From Alcaligenaceae bacterium (GTDB lineage: Bacteria > Pseudomonadota > Gammaproteobacteria > Burkholderiales > Burkholderiaceae_B), in the NCBI GenBank assembly GCA_013416395.1, contig JACCEP010000002.1:682001-746000 (forward strand): DNA of 64,000 nt, read 5' to 3'. Both the position numbers and the translations under genes were made by a program. Position 1 is the stretch's first letter. Every line of letters begins with the position of its first letter. Below are positions 7,587 through 16,496 of the stretch, in pieces. Under the pieces are notes generated by a model. That model ran no database searches. It was not told the origin of the DNA and was given only the letters and a program-made list of their open reading frames with translations.

Positions 7587-9005
7587 ATGACGACATCCAC
7601 ATTACGGGCGGGTGCACATCGGTTTGCCGATTTACTTCGCGACAATGCGCGCTGGTTGCGCAGGCTGCAATGGTGCATTGTCGCCGTCTACCTGACTTTG
7701 CTTGTTGTCCCTGCCCTGATGCCGTTGCCTGGGCGCACCGCCTCTGTTTTCAATAACCTGACCGTCTTTGCCCAGTTTGCATTCTGGGGCGTGTGGTGGC
7801 CTTTTGTGCTGGTGTCCATGCCTCTGCTTGGGCGATCCTGGTGTGGCTGGTTCTGTCCGGAAGGTATGTTGTCGGAGTGGGCTAGTGAGCATGGCAGGGG
7901 GCGGGCCATACCCAAATGGATGCGATGGGGTGGTTGGCCGTTTGTTGCCTTTGCACTGACAACGATTTATGGGCAGTTGGTCAGTGTGTATCAGTACCCT
8001 TTGGCGGTACTTGCGGTACTTGGCGGTTCTACGGCGGCCGCCATGGTCGTCGGCTGGCTGTATGGTCGTAACAAGCGCGTATGGTGCAAATACCTGTGCC
8101 CGGTTAATGGCGTGTTTCAGTTGCTGGCCAAGCTGGCACCCTGGCATTACAAGGTTGACGAAGACGCCTGGCGTAACCCTACGCGGCGCGTCGAGACGGT
8201 TAACTGTGCGCCATTGGTTGCCATGCGTCATATGAAAGGTGCGTCTGACTGCCATATGTGCGGGCGGTGTAGTGATTATCGTGGCGCAGTGCACCTTACT
8301 CCGCGTTCGCCTGAAGCCGAAATCGTTACCGTGGCGCCCGGCGACGTCTGGCAAACACGATTGATCGTGTTTGGCCTGATGGGACTAGCCGTTGGCGCGT
8401 TTTTGTGGAGTGCCAGCCCATGGTTTGTTGTGCTCAAGCAGGCTCAGGCTGTCTGGCTGGTTGAGCACGATATTTACTGGCCGCTGGCGCAAAATGCCCC
8501 TTGGTTTATTTTGACGCACTATCCCGAGGCGAACGATAGCTTTAGCTGGCTGGATGCCGAAGTGATTCTGCTGTTTATTTTTGGTGCGGCAGCCTGTATT
8601 GGCGGCTCGGCTTACGCCGGCCTGTGGGCGGCCAGTCGTTTTCTTCCCTCAGATGCGCCTGTCGTGCGTCCATCGGGCCCCTCTGGAAGCAGCGCCTCGG
8701 CCTCAAGTGCCACGCTTGACCGGCTGGCGCAAGGCCTGATACCTGCGGCCGGTGTGGGTGTGTTTCTGGGCTTGTCTGCCACCACGTTGACCCTGTTGCA
8801 GCACGAGGGCGTCTCGACGGCGTGGGCTTTTACAGCACGGTTTGCCCTGCTGGGTCTGGCCATGCTCTGGAGTCTTAGGCTGGTGTGGCGCGTTGCGGGC
8901 ACTTCCAGTGCGGGTATGGGTAATCGTTTATTGGCGTTGGCGCTGGTGGCGCTTGGCACGGTACCATTTTGTGCGGCCTGGTTTTTGTTTTTCGCTGTCT
9001 GGTAA
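7587..9005 (+). CDS. ftrD: Membrane polyferredoxin FtrD (NapH/CcoG-like)
   Basis: FtrD is a membrane protein with ferredoxin-type iron-sulfur motifs that supplies or accepts electrons for the Ftr iron system. The 472-residue product has about eight membrane helices. Cysteine motifs are CGWFCP (Cys86, Cys90), CKYLCP (Cys167, Cys171) and a CHMCGRC group (Cys222, 225, 228) with Cys207 nearby. The first two resemble NapH/NosR-type CxxxCP motifs. The start at 7587 leaves a four-base gap to ftrC; an ATG at 7542 would overlap ftrC by 41 bases. It is the last gene of the operon; the following gene is convergent. Confidence 0.85.
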   Translation: MTTSTLRAGAHRFADLLRDNARWLRRLQWCIVAVYLTLLVVPALMPLPGRTASVFNNLTVFAQFAFWGVWWPFVLVSMPLLGRSWCGWFCPEGMLSEWASEHGRGRAIPKWMRWGGWPFVAFALTTIYGQLVSVYQYPLAVLAVLGGSTAAAMVVGWLYGRNKRVWCKYLCPVNGVFQLLAKLAPWHYKVDEDAWRNPTRRVETVNCAPLVAMRHMKGASDCHMCGRCSDYRGAVHLTPRSPEAEIVTVAPGDVWQTRLIVFGLMGLAVGAFLWSASPWFVVLKQAQAVWLVEHDIYWPLAQNAPWFILTHYPEANDSFSWLDAEVILLFIFGAAACIGGSAYAGLWAASRFLPSDAPVVRPSGPSGSSASASSATLDRLAQGLIPAAGVGVFLGLSATTLTLLQHEGVSTAWAFTARFALLGLAMLWSLRLVWRVAGTSSAGMGNRLLALALVALGTVPFCAAWFLFFAVW

Positions 9006-9124
9006 TTCAGGTTTCTGGTGACAGGCGTCGGTGGCTGCACGATCAGTGTTCTCCATGTTCAAGCTGCTTGAATAAGAGATCTGGTGCAAACCGAGTTTGC
9101 CACTGAAATAGAATAATCAGTGTA

Positions 9125-9172
9125 TTTATGTGATCTGCATCGTCAGGCAGAGTGAGATTCAATTCACATAAA
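9125..9172. terminator. Inverted repeat between convergent ftrD and GNAT genes
   Basis: A nine-base inverted repeat (TTTATGTGA at 9125-9133, TCACATAAA at 9164-9172) brackets a 30-base loop. A second short palindrome, ACCCATTTAATGGGT, follows at 9187-9201 and overlaps the stop codon of the minus-strand gene. One or both may end transcription of the two convergent genes; neither has a strong T-run. Confidence 0.3.
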
Positions 9173-9191
9173 GACTGTATGCGTCACCCAT

Positions 9192-10319
9192 TTAATGGGT
9201 GTTTTTAAAGGGAGCGTGCTGTTTCAGCGTGTCAATATATTGGCCGACCGCCGCACCTTCTTGATCCAGAAAATCAGCAATGGCGCGGGCGTAGCGCGGA
9301 TCGGCGATCCAGTGCGCAGAACAGGTTCTAACAGGCATAAGGCCTCGCGAGAGTTTGTGTTCACCCTGAGCCCCCCCTTCGAAAACCGATAGCCCATGGC
9401 TGATACAGTACTCAATGCCTTGCATATAGCAAGTCTCGAAGTGCAGCCCGGGTATATAGGTCATGCTGCCCCAGTAGCGCCCGTACAAGTGTGTCTGGTC
9501 TCGCAGGTTCAGCGCAGCGGCAACCGGTGTGCCTTGACGATGGGCGAGCACAATAACCAGGTTTTCAGCCATATGGGCGCGTAAATGCTCAAAGAACGCC
9601 AGGTTCAGATAGGGTGGGTTGCCGTGTTCGAGGTAGGTTTGTTCATAGCAGCGGTAGAAGAATTTTAGGCTGTCATCATCAATCGCGTCGCCGTTAAGCC
9701 AGGTAAATGAGATACCCGCCTGTATGGATTTCTTGCGGTCCTGATTGATTTTTTTTCGCTTTTGTTGGCTCAGGCTAGCGAGAAATTGAGCAAAGTCTTG
9801 GTATCCCTCGTTAAACCAATGAAATTGCACGTTCTCTCTCACCATGAACCCCGCCTCTTCGAGCGCGGCCTGATCAAGTGGGTGTGGAAACAGCACATGT
9901 AGCGAGGAAATGCCGTTTTGCTCCGTGAGCTGGATGGCTTGGCGAGCCAGGGCTACGCGATCCTGGTGTGTGGCGGCAAGCAGGCGTGGGCCGGGCACCG
10001 GCGTAAACGGAACGGCGCACAGCAGTTTCGGGTAATAATCGAGGCCGTGCTGGGCAAAAGCCTGGGCCCATCCGTGATCGAACACGTATTCGCCGCGCGA
10101 GTGCGACTTCAGATACAGCGGTATAGCGCCGACCAGCGCGCCATCTCGACGCATCAGCAAGTAGTGTGGTGCCCAGCCCGTGGGCCCTGCAGCGCAACCG
10201 GTCTGGTAAAGTCCTTGCAAATACGCATATTGCACAAAGGGCTGGCTGCCCGCCAGACGATTCCAATCGGAGGCGTCAAGTTCATCAAGGCGGTGTACAA
10301 GACTGAAAGTGGTGGTCAA
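9192..10319 (-). CDS. GNAT-fold protein of the COG3146 (FemAB-like) family
   Basis: This 375-residue cytoplasmic protein matches the DUF482/COG3146 family, which has a duplicated GNAT fold related to FemAB peptidyltransferases. Family landmarks seen are the early WNRLAGSQPFVQYAYL, the Arg/Lys run QQKRKKINQDRK, the FFYRCYEQTYLEHGNPPYL segment, and the late FEGGAQGEHKLSRGL with HYMQGIEYCI-like text before it. The substrate is unknown for the family. It is a single gene, convergent with ftrD and divergent from the CobW-like gene (134 bases apart). Confidence 0.82.
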   Translation of the reverse strand: MTTTFSLVHRLDELDASDWNRLAGSQPFVQYAYLQGLYQTGCAAGPTGWAPHYLLMRRDGALVGAIPLYLKSHSRGEYVFDHGWAQAFAQHGLDYYPKLLCAVPFTPVPGPRLLAATHQDRVALARQAIQLTEQNGISSLHVLFPHPLDQAALEEAGFMVRENVQFHWFNEGYQDFAQFLASLSQQKRKKINQDRKKSIQAGISFTWLNGDAIDDDSLKFFYRCYEQTYLEHGNPPYLNLAFFEHLRAHMAENLVIVLAHRQGTPVAAALNLRDQTHLYGRYWGSMTYIPGLHFETCYMQGIEYCISHGLSVFEGGAQGEHKLSRGLMPVRTCSAHWIADPRYARAIADFLDQEGAAVGQYIDTLKQHAPFKNTH

Positions 10320-10453
10320 TGTAGTGAGGCTCGTTTGTTGCTCTGGTGTGCTTGGCCAAAAGGTATGGCTTGTCTAGATGATAGCGTTTATCGTCCTGAG
10401 GCTGTTGGCGTTCATGGCGGGTCAGCTAAGCTTGGGCATAACGCGGAGCAAAT

Positions 10454-11410
10454 ATGAGCAAACGAATTCCTGTCACTGTTATCGCAGGTGGCCAGGGTAG
10501 CGGCAAGACTGCCGTTTTAAATGGCTGGAATGCCATTTCGGGGCTGAGCAATGTTGTCGTGCTGTCGCACAGCCTGGTAGGTATGGATTATCAGCGTGCG
10601 TATCAGGTCAATGAAGGCATTTATATTCACGAAGCGGGCTGTCTGTGCTGCGCGGTGCGGGGCGATCTGGTTCAGACGCTGCAGCGTTTGTTCATGGACG
10701 CCCTGCATCGCAAAATACCGAAGTTCTCGCGCATTGTCATCGAGGCGTCGGCGGGCGCCGACCCGGCCACATTCAAATATCTCGTAGAGTATGAGCGTTT
10801 TTTGGCAGATCGTTATGTGTATGCCGGCTGCCTGACGCTTGTTGACGTGACGCAGCGTCTGCCCGACACGCACGCGACAAGTGCGCTTGTTGCAAGCGGT
10901 CTGAGCTTTGGTCGGATGATAAAGGCGGCTGATGCCAATACAACAGCGAATACCGATGACAACGAGCGTGGCGATAAAAGCATCTACGCCACCGTTAAGA
11001 AGCGTGCGCACGCCTCTGGCGTCGAGGTGACCAGGGCTGTAATCGGGGCCCCAAGTATGAGCGCAGGCAGCGACGCAGGGAGGGGGGCAAGTAGCGAAAA
11101 AAGTAGCAACACAAGCAGCGACACAAGTAGCGATGCAAGTAGCGATGCAAACAACGTGGCAAGTGAGGCATCAAACGAGATGGCAAACAATGGCACAAAC
11201 GTGGATGCAATTAAGGACGCCGGTGCCGCAGCCAATGTGGCGTTGGCGCAGATACGAAGTGCTGATGTGCTTTTGTTGACTCATGCCGATCGGGTATCGT
11301 CTTGCCAGCTTTCCCGGGTGCGTAGCCTTTTGCGATCGCTTAACCCGGGTGCTGTTTGCCATACAGTGCAAACTTTACCCGGCCTGGTCAGCTTGTTCGA
11401 AGAGGGCTGA
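10454..11410 (+). CDS. Short CobW/COG0523-type GTPase with low-complexity insert
   Basis: The 318-residue protein has the COG0523 nucleotide-binding motif GGQGSGKT (residues 12-19) and the metal-binding CLCC motif (Cys63, 65, 66). EASAGADPATF replaces the common ETTGLADP. The NKxD guanine motif is degenerate (THAD near residue 277). Between about residues 195 and 255 lies a Ser/Thr/Asn/Asp/Ala-rich tract encoded by degenerate 12-base repeats (around 11090-11160). The C-terminal CobW_C domain found in typical members (total 320-400 residues) is absent. The family inserts or chaperones metals such as zinc or cobalt; no target gene is adjacent, so the metal is unknown. Confidence 0.75.
   Translation: MSKRIPVTVIAGGQGSGKTAVLNGWNAISGLSNVVVLSHSLVGMDYQRAYQVNEGIYIHEAGCLCCAVRGDLVQTLQRLFMDALHRKIPKFSRIVIEASAGADPATFKYLVEYERFLADRYVYAGCLTLVDVTQRLPDTHATSALVASGLSFGRMIKAADANTTANTDDNERGDKSIYATVKKRAHASGVEVTRAVIGAPSMSAGSDAGRGASSEKSSNTSSDTSSDASSDANNVASEASNEMANNGTNVDAIKDAGAAANVALAQIRSADVLLLTHADRVSSCQLSRVRSLLRSLNPGAVCHTVQTLPGLVSLFEEG
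11090..11165 (+). repeat. Degenerate 12-base repeats inside the CobW-like gene
   Basis: Units of the form AAGTAGCGATGC recur with small changes at least five times in frame, encoding SS-D-T/A steps. The period keeps the frame, so copy-number change would alter the length of the disordered insert without breaking the gene. Confidence 0.7.
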
Positions 11411-11960
11411 TCGGTTGCGCAGCAAACCCTGCTTGTCGTCTGCCCGCAACTTTTGACAGAGTTTAGTTGCAATGCAAGCCCTGTAGTGGTGTAATGAACG
11501 TATTCTGCCACCAGGCTGGGGCGCGTGCTTTGTCACGTAGCCTATTGTTAATTAAGTTTTCAACTAAACGATACGCATTCTATGCGCCTGCTGGCCGGCC
11601 CTTCAAGATCTGCTCTGGGGCCTTTGCTATAAAAACCGTACAAACTATAAGCCAGCGCTTTTCCATACGTGGGTGCCCCGTATATTAACGGGTATGCTCA
11701 AGCGGAGCAAAAGCACATGGAAAACAAATATTTCGCAGTAGTACCTCGCTTTTAGTACGCACCGCGCGTGCTTCGGCCCCAAGCTAGTGTGTTGGCCGCG
11801 AGGTGGGTTATTTATAAAAATGGGAACAATGTCTCATATCCCGAATGCATCCGTCGTGCCTTGCGCCCACCCCAAACTGAGGGTAGATGGTCGCGCACAC
11901 GTCATGCGTGCAGCACCTGCTTTTTTTGAACTTGGCAACAGCAATGCCAACCAAAACAAA
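11411..11960. other. Intergenic stretch with no recognised gene
   Basis: About 550 bases between the CobW-like gene and the tRNA terminator. I see no convincing open frame, no SRP, RNase P or tmRNA signature, and only small hairpins (for example CCCGT/ACGGG near 11673-11690). An AT-rich stretch around 11545-11580 could hold a promoter, but none is convincing. Confidence 0.5.
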
Positions 11961-11990
11961 AATGGGCCGATCAAGTTTGATCGGCCCATT
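11961..11990 (-). terminator. Rho-independent terminator of the tRNA gene
   Basis: A perfect 30-base palindrome with 14-base arms (11961-11974 and 11977-11990) is followed on the minus strand by TTTTTGTTTT. It lies eight bases past the CCA end of the initiator tRNA. This is a strong, clean terminator. Confidence 0.9.
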
Positions 11991-11998
11991 CGAAAAGC

Positions 11999-12075
11999 TG
12001 GTTGCGGGGACAGGATTCGAACCTGTGACCTTCGGGTTATGAGCCCGACGAGCTGCCAGACTGCTCCACCCCGCG
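11999..12075 (-). tRNA. Initiator tRNA-fMet (CAT)
   Basis: The minus-strand 77-mer folds as a tRNA with anticodon CAT and an encoded CCA end. Initiator hallmarks are present: the first base C is unpaired with A at the end of the acceptor stem, and the anticodon stem carries three G-C pairs (TCGGG/CCCGA). The T arm reads GGTTCGAATCC. It stands alone, with its own promoter and terminator, diverging from scpB. Confidence 0.96.
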
Positions 12076-12089
12076 TCTGGAAGAGAGCA

Positions 12090-12118
12090 ATATTAACCCA
12101 TACATTATTTTTATGCAA
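12090..12118 (-). promoter_or_regulatory. Promoter of the initiator tRNA gene
   Basis: On the minus strand TTGCAT (12118-12113) and TAATAT (12095-12090) are 17 bases apart, a good sigma-70 arrangement. The expected start is about 12083, a few bases before the mature tRNA 5' end at 12075. Confidence 0.75.
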
Positions 12119-12141
12119 GCCGTGACGGGCTCCAGGCTTTA

Positions 12142-13077
12142 ATGACGACTGAAACAGAGATTATCCGTGTGCTGGAAACTGCACTTTTGTGCGCCGACCA
12201 GCCCATGCCTACGTCAGAATTACGCAAACTTTTTACGATCGAAGATTTTTCTGCTGACGAACTACGCGGTTATCTGGCAATATTGCAGCAACAATGGAAA
12301 GACAGAGGGCTTGAGCTGGTTGCACTGGCCACCGGTTGGCGGTTTCAGAGCCGCCCTGAAATGCAGCGGTATCTTGGGCGTCTGAACCCCGAGAAACCCC
12401 CAAAATATTCCAGGGCCGTGCTCGAAACCCTGGCCATTATCGCCTGGCGTCAGCCTGTAACGCGGGGTGACATCGAAGACATTCGCGGTGTTACGGTATC
12501 GACGCAAATCGTGCGTACGCTTGAAGATCGTGGCTGGATAGAAGTGCTGGGTCATCGTGATGCGCCGGGTCGTCCCGCATTGCTGGGCACGACCAGGCAG
12601 TTTCTTGATGATCTCGGCTTGAAAACGCTCGACGAGCTGCCTGAACTCGAATCGCAGAATGCGGTGGCGGTTCTGGCAGGGCTTGATCTTGAAGAGGTGC
12701 CCTCAGAGGTCTTGGTTGCCCAAGACGTTTCTCAGGGCGAAAGTTCGATCACAGACGAGCAAGGCGCCGAGGGCGGTGACGTCTCGGATGAAGCCAAAAT
12801 TGAAAGTACTGAAAATGCAGGCATACCCGGTGCCACGCAAATGGATGACGAAGCAGTCGACGCCACAAGCGTCCGACTGCCTGACGAGGCCGGCGATGAG
12901 GCTTCCACTGTTCAAGCTGATGACGCTGCCAGTACGGTAGCCGTCGACGCTTCAAAAATGCCCATAGATTTGCATGGGTGGCGCAACAACAGTGAAAACC
13001 TGGGTCAAAAGCCTGTAACGACAATGAATGATTCTGACGAAAACGATTCGCCAGAAAATAAGATACACACGGAGTAG
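12142..13077 (+). CDS. scpB: Segregation and condensation protein ScpB
   Basis: ScpB is the winged-helix (kleisin-binding) subunit of the SMC-ScpAB condensin. Residues 1-165 hold the two winged-helix domains with the family text [29 protein letters not shown] and the late GRPALLGTT. The product is 311 residues because of an acidic, Ala/Asp/Glu-rich tail (about 190-311) not needed for the fold and probably disordered. No scpA lies next to it here, although the gene pairs with rluB as in other Burkholderiales. rluB starts 10 bases downstream. Confidence 0.92.
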   Translation: MTTETEIIRVLETALLCADQPMPTSELRKLFTIEDFSADELRGYLAILQQQWKDRGLELVALATGWRFQSRPEMQRYLGRLNPEKPPKYSRAVLETLAIIAWRQPVTRGDIEDIRGVTVSTQIVRTLEDRGWIEVLGHRDAPGRPALLGTTRQFLDDLGLKTLDELPELESQNAVAVLAGLDLEEVPSEVLVAQDVSQGESSITDEQGAEGGDVSDEAKIESTENAGIPGATQMDDEAVDATSVRLPDEAGDEASTVQADDAASTVAVDASKMPIDLHGWRNNSENLGQKPVTTMNDSDENDSPENKIHTE

Positions 13078-13087
13078 TTAGAAATCT

Positions 13088-15043
13088 ATGACTGACACAA
13101 ACGAACAACACGACCTGCCGTTTAGCGACGTCGCGTCCACGCCCGAAGTCGGCGGCGACGGGAAGCCTGCAGCGCCGCGTGGGCGTGGGCGCAAGCTGCG
13201 CACACCCTTTCGCAGACGTAGGGGAGATGCCCAGGGCGAAGCGGCACCTGCAGCAGATGGCGTGGCAGCGCAGTCGGAATCTCCCTCCGTGCAGTCAGCT
13301 GAGGCAGCACCCGCAGCGGCGGCGACCAAGCCTGCTCGCGCGCCAAGACGTCGCAAGCCTACCCCTGATAAAGCCAAAGCGGCTGAGTCGGTAACCCCGT
13401 CGGCCACCCAGCCAGAGGCTGCTGAGGCGGCTGCGCAAGCGGGCGCAGCGAGCGATCGAGGCCGAAAGCGCGGAGGCCGACGCCCCGAGGGCGTTGCAGC
13501 CGACAAGCCGGGCAAGCGACAGCCACGGCGCACCGATCATGCCGAAAACGAAAAAGAAACTGAACAGGCGCTGGCTTATCTGCAAGATGTTCAGATGACA
13601 CAACGTTTGGGCAAATATCTGGGCAGTGATGCGCTCATGCCCAAGCTGCACAAGGTGTTGGCCGAAGCCGGTGTCGGTTCGCGCCGCGAGATGGAAGAGT
13701 TGATCATTGCAGGCCGTGTGTCGGTAAATGGTGAACCTGCCCACATTGGTCAACGGGTCGGGCCCAAAGATTTAGTGCGGGTCAACGGAAAACCCGTTGC
13801 TCGCCCCAATGCCAAAAAGCCTCCCCGTGTCATCCTTTATCACAAGCCTGCTGGAGAAATCGTCAGCCATGATGACCCAGAAGGTCGGGCTACGGTCTTT
13901 GCTCGCCTGCCCAAGATCAAGATCGGCAAATGGCTTTCGGTCGGGCGTCTTGACCTGAACACCGAGGGCTTGCTCATTCTGACGACATCGGGAGATCTGG
14001 CTAACCGCCTGATGCACCCACGTTATGGCGCTGAGCGTGAATACGCTGTACGTGTTCTGGGCGAGCTTGGCCCCGAACAGCAGGCCAGCCTGCTTAAAGG
14101 CATACAGCTTGAAGATGGCGTTGCCCAGTTTGGTTCCCTGGAGTTTCTTGGGGGTGAGGGCAGCAATCGTTGGCATCGTGTCACCTTGAATGAGGGGCGT
14201 AACCGTGAAGTGCGCCGCATGTTCGAGGCGGCAGGGGTTACGGTAAGCCGTCTGATACGCACGCGTTTTGGCGAGGTCGTATTGCCAAGCAATCTGCGCC
14301 GTGGTCGCTGGGAAGAGCTTGATCCTACGCTGGTTACAGCACTCATGTTGCAGCTTGGCCTATTGCGTGATGACGATGACGAAGAAGGCGCAGGTCATCG
14401 CGAGCGCCAGCCTCTGTCACACGACAGCGCCTTGCCTCCGGGTTATGGCACGCTGGAGCGCAACGGCACAAACGGTGCCAAAGTCAGTCGCCGAGGAACG
14501 CTTTCCGGTGGAAGAAAAATGGCGGGTACTCCAAACGAAGCCTACCCATCTGATCCATATGGAACAGGCATGATGTTTAGTGGTGGTCTGCCAAATGGGC
14601 ACCCTGATGCATCAGCCAAGTCTGCACGTCCAAAAAGCGGTGCACGTGGCAAGCCTCGCGGACCCAAGGGTGCTCAGGGAGGCCAAGGCGCTCAAGGTGG
14701 TCAGGGTGGTCAAGGTGGTCAAGGTGGTCAGGGCGCGCGTGGTGCTCGTGGAGCACGTGGGCCTGCCGAGCGCGGGCCACAAGAAGCGGGTGCTTCTGAG
14801 CATCGGCGTCGCGGGCCAGGCGCGCGTACCGCGAAAGGGCCGGGCACCAACAAGCCGGGGGCAGCCGGTGCAGCGGGTGCAGGCAACGCGACAGGTGCTC
14901 GCAAGCCTAGCAAGCCGCGTTCCGCTAACGCGTCGGCACGGCCGCCGCGTGCAGCCGGTGGAGCGCGTGGCGACGATTGGCAACCACGCAGCGCCACGGC
15001 GCACGAGTCTCATCTGGGCAAGCTGGGTAGCCGCAAGCGCTAA
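13088..15043 (+). CDS. rluB: 23S rRNA pseudouridine synthase RluB with long disordered tails
   Basis: RluB modifies U2605 of 23S rRNA in E. coli. The core (about residues 178-420) has an S4 domain ([20 protein letters not shown]) and the RsuA-family catalytic segment [13 protein letters not shown], whose Asp is the nucleophile. The product is 651 residues, about twice the E. coli length. The N-terminal 170 residues are Ala/Arg/Pro-rich, and the C-terminal 200 residues are Gly/Ala/Arg-rich with a run of Gly-x-y triplets (about 517-560). Such basic tails are common in Burkholderiales and probably bind RNA. The gene ends at a strong terminator. Confidence 0.92.
   Translation: MTDTNEQHDLPFSDVASTPEVGGDGKPAAPRGRGRKLRTPFRRRRGDAQGEAAPAADGVAAQSESPSVQSAEAAPAAAATKPARAPRRRKPTPDKAKAAESVTPSATQPEAAEAAAQAGAASDRGRKRGGRRPEGVAADKPGKRQPRRTDHAENEKETEQALAYLQDVQMTQRLGKYLGSDALMPKLHKVLAEAGVGSRREMEELIIAGRVSVNGEPAHIGQRVGPKDLVRVNGKPVARPNAKKPPRVILYHKPAGEIVSHDDPEGRATVFARLPKIKIGKWLSVGRLDLNTEGLLILTTSGDLANRLMHPRYGAEREYAVRVLGELGPEQQASLLKGIQLEDGVAQFGSLEFLGGEGSNRWHRVTLNEGRNREVRRMFEAAGVTVSRLIRTRFGEVVLPSNLRRGRWEELDPTLVTALMLQLGLLRDDDDEEGAGHRERQPLSHDSALPPGYGTLERNGTNGAKVSRRGTLSGGRKMAGTPNEAYPSDPYGTGMMFSGGLPNGHPDASAKSARPKSGARGKPRGPKGAQGGQGAQGGQGGQGGQGGQGARGARGARGPAERGPQEAGASEHRRRGPGARTAKGPGTNKPGAAGAAGAGNATGARKPSKPRSANASARPPRAAGGARGDDWQPRSATAHESHLGKLGSRKR
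14674..14760 (+). repeat. Nine-base repeats encoding a Gly-x-y tract in rluB
   Basis: Units like GGTGGTCAA/GGTGGTCAG are repeated in tandem, encoding GGQ and then GAR triplets, about 12 collagen-like steps in all. The period preserves the reading frame. Confidence 0.75.
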
Positions 15044-15060
15044 CCAGGCCTGATCAAAAA

Positions 15061-15095
15061 AAGGGCTGCGCATCTTGTATGCGCAGCCCTTTTTG
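15061..15095 (+). terminator. Rho-independent terminator after rluB
   Basis: A 13-base stem (15061-15073 with 15079-15091) around GGGCTGCGCAT with a five-base loop is followed by TTTT. It lies 18 bases after the rluB stop. Confidence 0.92.
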
Positions 15096-15397
15096 TTAGA
15101 TGCCTCCGACATGAGCTGCCAGCCCAAAAGTTAGGCACGGTTCATATCTCTGAGGTAGCTTGCTGGGCGCAGTCCCTACTTCTGAAGTATCTTTCATTGC
15201 AAGGTATGAAAATGACTTCAAGCTCAGGTTGGTGCTGTAGTCCCTATCCTCTAGCCACGCTCCGGTTGGTGTTGAGGCTTTTATCCTCCAACAAAACTCC
15301 GATTGGTGTTATGGCCCCCATCCTACAATCGTCCGGGCTTCAAGAGGCTGTCCAAAGAGCATGGATGCGCTCCTGGAGCCTCACTCTTATTAGCGCT
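15092..15397. other. Intergenic stretch between rluB and nosX
   Basis: Roughly 300 bases between convergent genes, with no convincing frame. Its only structure is a set of degenerate 37-base tandem repeats (listed separately) and two weaker, possibly related units starting near 15150 and 15182. Confidence 0.5.
15223..15333. repeat. Three degenerate 37-base tandem repeats
   Basis: Units begin at 15223, 15260 and 15297, exactly 37 bases apart. All share CTCNG-TTGGTG-T at their start and ATCCT at positions 24-28. Neighbouring copies agree at about 24 of 37 positions. There are no spacers between units, so this is not a CRISPR array. Confidence 0.65.
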
Positions 15398-16468
15398 TTA
15401 CGCTTTAACCAGTATCTGCCCATCTGGCAGAATCAGCCAGGCACGTATACCCAGCTGCTTCACCACTTTTTCAACCCGGGATACGGGCATCGCTGAGAAC
15501 GCAGTAGACAGTGCGTCTGCCGTCGTCGCGCGCGGGGCAAGCACAGAAACGCTTTGATATAGCCTGGGGCTTTCGCCGGTTTTGGGATCGAACAAATGCG
15601 TATGTGCGCCCGAGTCGTCGAGCCAGGTGCCATAGCCCCCTGATGTTGATAATGCGTCATTCGTCAGCAAAACTGTTTCAAGCAGTTTGTCTGGCGATTG
15701 CGGGTCTTTCAGCCCCGCACGCCATGCCGGCGCATTCTGGTTTTTATTTAGCCCCCGGATTTCACCCATGTCGACCAGGGCGCGATCCAGTCCGGCATTG
15801 CGAAGCAAATCAGTCACGCGGTCGGTGATATAACCTTGTGCAATGCCGTTGAACGTTACCTTCATGCCAGGCTGCAACTGGATCTGTGTGTCGGTCACGT
15901 TAATGGCTGAAACATTGACGCGTTGCAGAGCCTGTTGTACAGCTTCTTCGGATGGGCCGGCTGACGACGTGCCATGCTCGGCGAAATGGTTGGCGTATAA
16001 CTCCCACAGCGTTTGCACGGTCGGGTCGAAGGCGCCATCGGTGAGTGCGGCGTAGTGCACTGCGTCGTTCATTAACATCAGAAAATCGGTATCGGCGTTG
16101 TGCAATGCGCCGTCCCGGTTCAGGCGGCTCAGGGCGCTGTCATGCTGATACAAGCTAAATGTTTTTTCCAGGCGGCGCAGCTCTGCTATTGAGCGCGTCA
16201 CCATATCCTGGGCAAAGGCTGCGTCCGGGTGGATAATGCGCAGCTCAGCGTCCGCACCGAGTGCAATGCCGCGCCACACGGTTGTGTCGGCAGATGCACC
16301 GGTGCCACGCCAGATAACAATATCAGGCGAAACTTCGCTTGCCTTCCACGAACTAGTTTCTGGCGCACCGGCCAGTGTGCGTCGCGTCAGGCCGGGCACC
16401 ATTCCCAGAGCTGTGCAGGTGGCCGCAATGCCTATGAAGCGGCGGCGGAGTGGTCGTAGTGGTTTCAT
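15398..16468 (-). CDS. nosX: NosX, FAD:protein FMN transferase (ApbE family) of the nos cluster
   Basis: ApbE-type enzymes attach FMN covalently to a Thr in target proteins; in nos clusters NosX flavinylates NosR. The 356-residue product starts with a Tat-like signal (RRRFIGIAA). Family motifs include FSLYQHDSALSRLNRDG, GAFDPTVQ, TFNGIAQGYITDRV, DMGEIRG and the late STSGGYGTW and HLFDPKTGESP. The start at 16468 is chosen because it precedes the signal peptide; the frame stays open further upstream into nosL. It is the last gene of nosRZDFYLX, 28 bases after nosL. Confidence 0.9.
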   Translation of the reverse strand: MKPLRPLRRRFIGIAATCTALGMVPGLTRRTLAGAPETSSWKASEVSPDIVIWRGTGASADTTVWRGIALGADAELRIIHPDAAFAQDMVTRSIAELRRLEKTFSLYQHDSALSRLNRDGALHNADTDFLMLMNDAVHYAALTDGAFDPTVQTLWELYANHFAEHGTSSAGPSEEAVQQALQRVNVSAINVTDTQIQLQPGMKVTFNGIAQGYITDRVTDLLRNAGLDRALVDMGEIRGLNKNQNAPAWRAGLKDPQSPDKLLETVLLTNDALSTSGGYGTWLDDSGAHTHLFDPKTGESPRLYQSVSVLAPRATTADALSTAFSAMPVSRVEKVVKQLGIRAWLILPDGQILVKA

Positions 16469-16496
16469 AATTGTGTTCTTCAGGTGTCTGTAGTGG

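Noticed and set aside
7632-8354. 240-residue open frame on the minus strand
   Set aside because: It is antisense to ftrD, is His/Arg-rich without hydrophobic core, and has no family resemblance.
10995-11235. Open frames antisense to the CobW-like insert
   Set aside because: They consist of repeated Leu/Arg/Ser text read from the opposite strand of the 12-base repeats.
15150-15333. CRISPR array
   Set aside because: The 37-base units are contiguous, imperfect and lack spacers; no cas genes are in the window.
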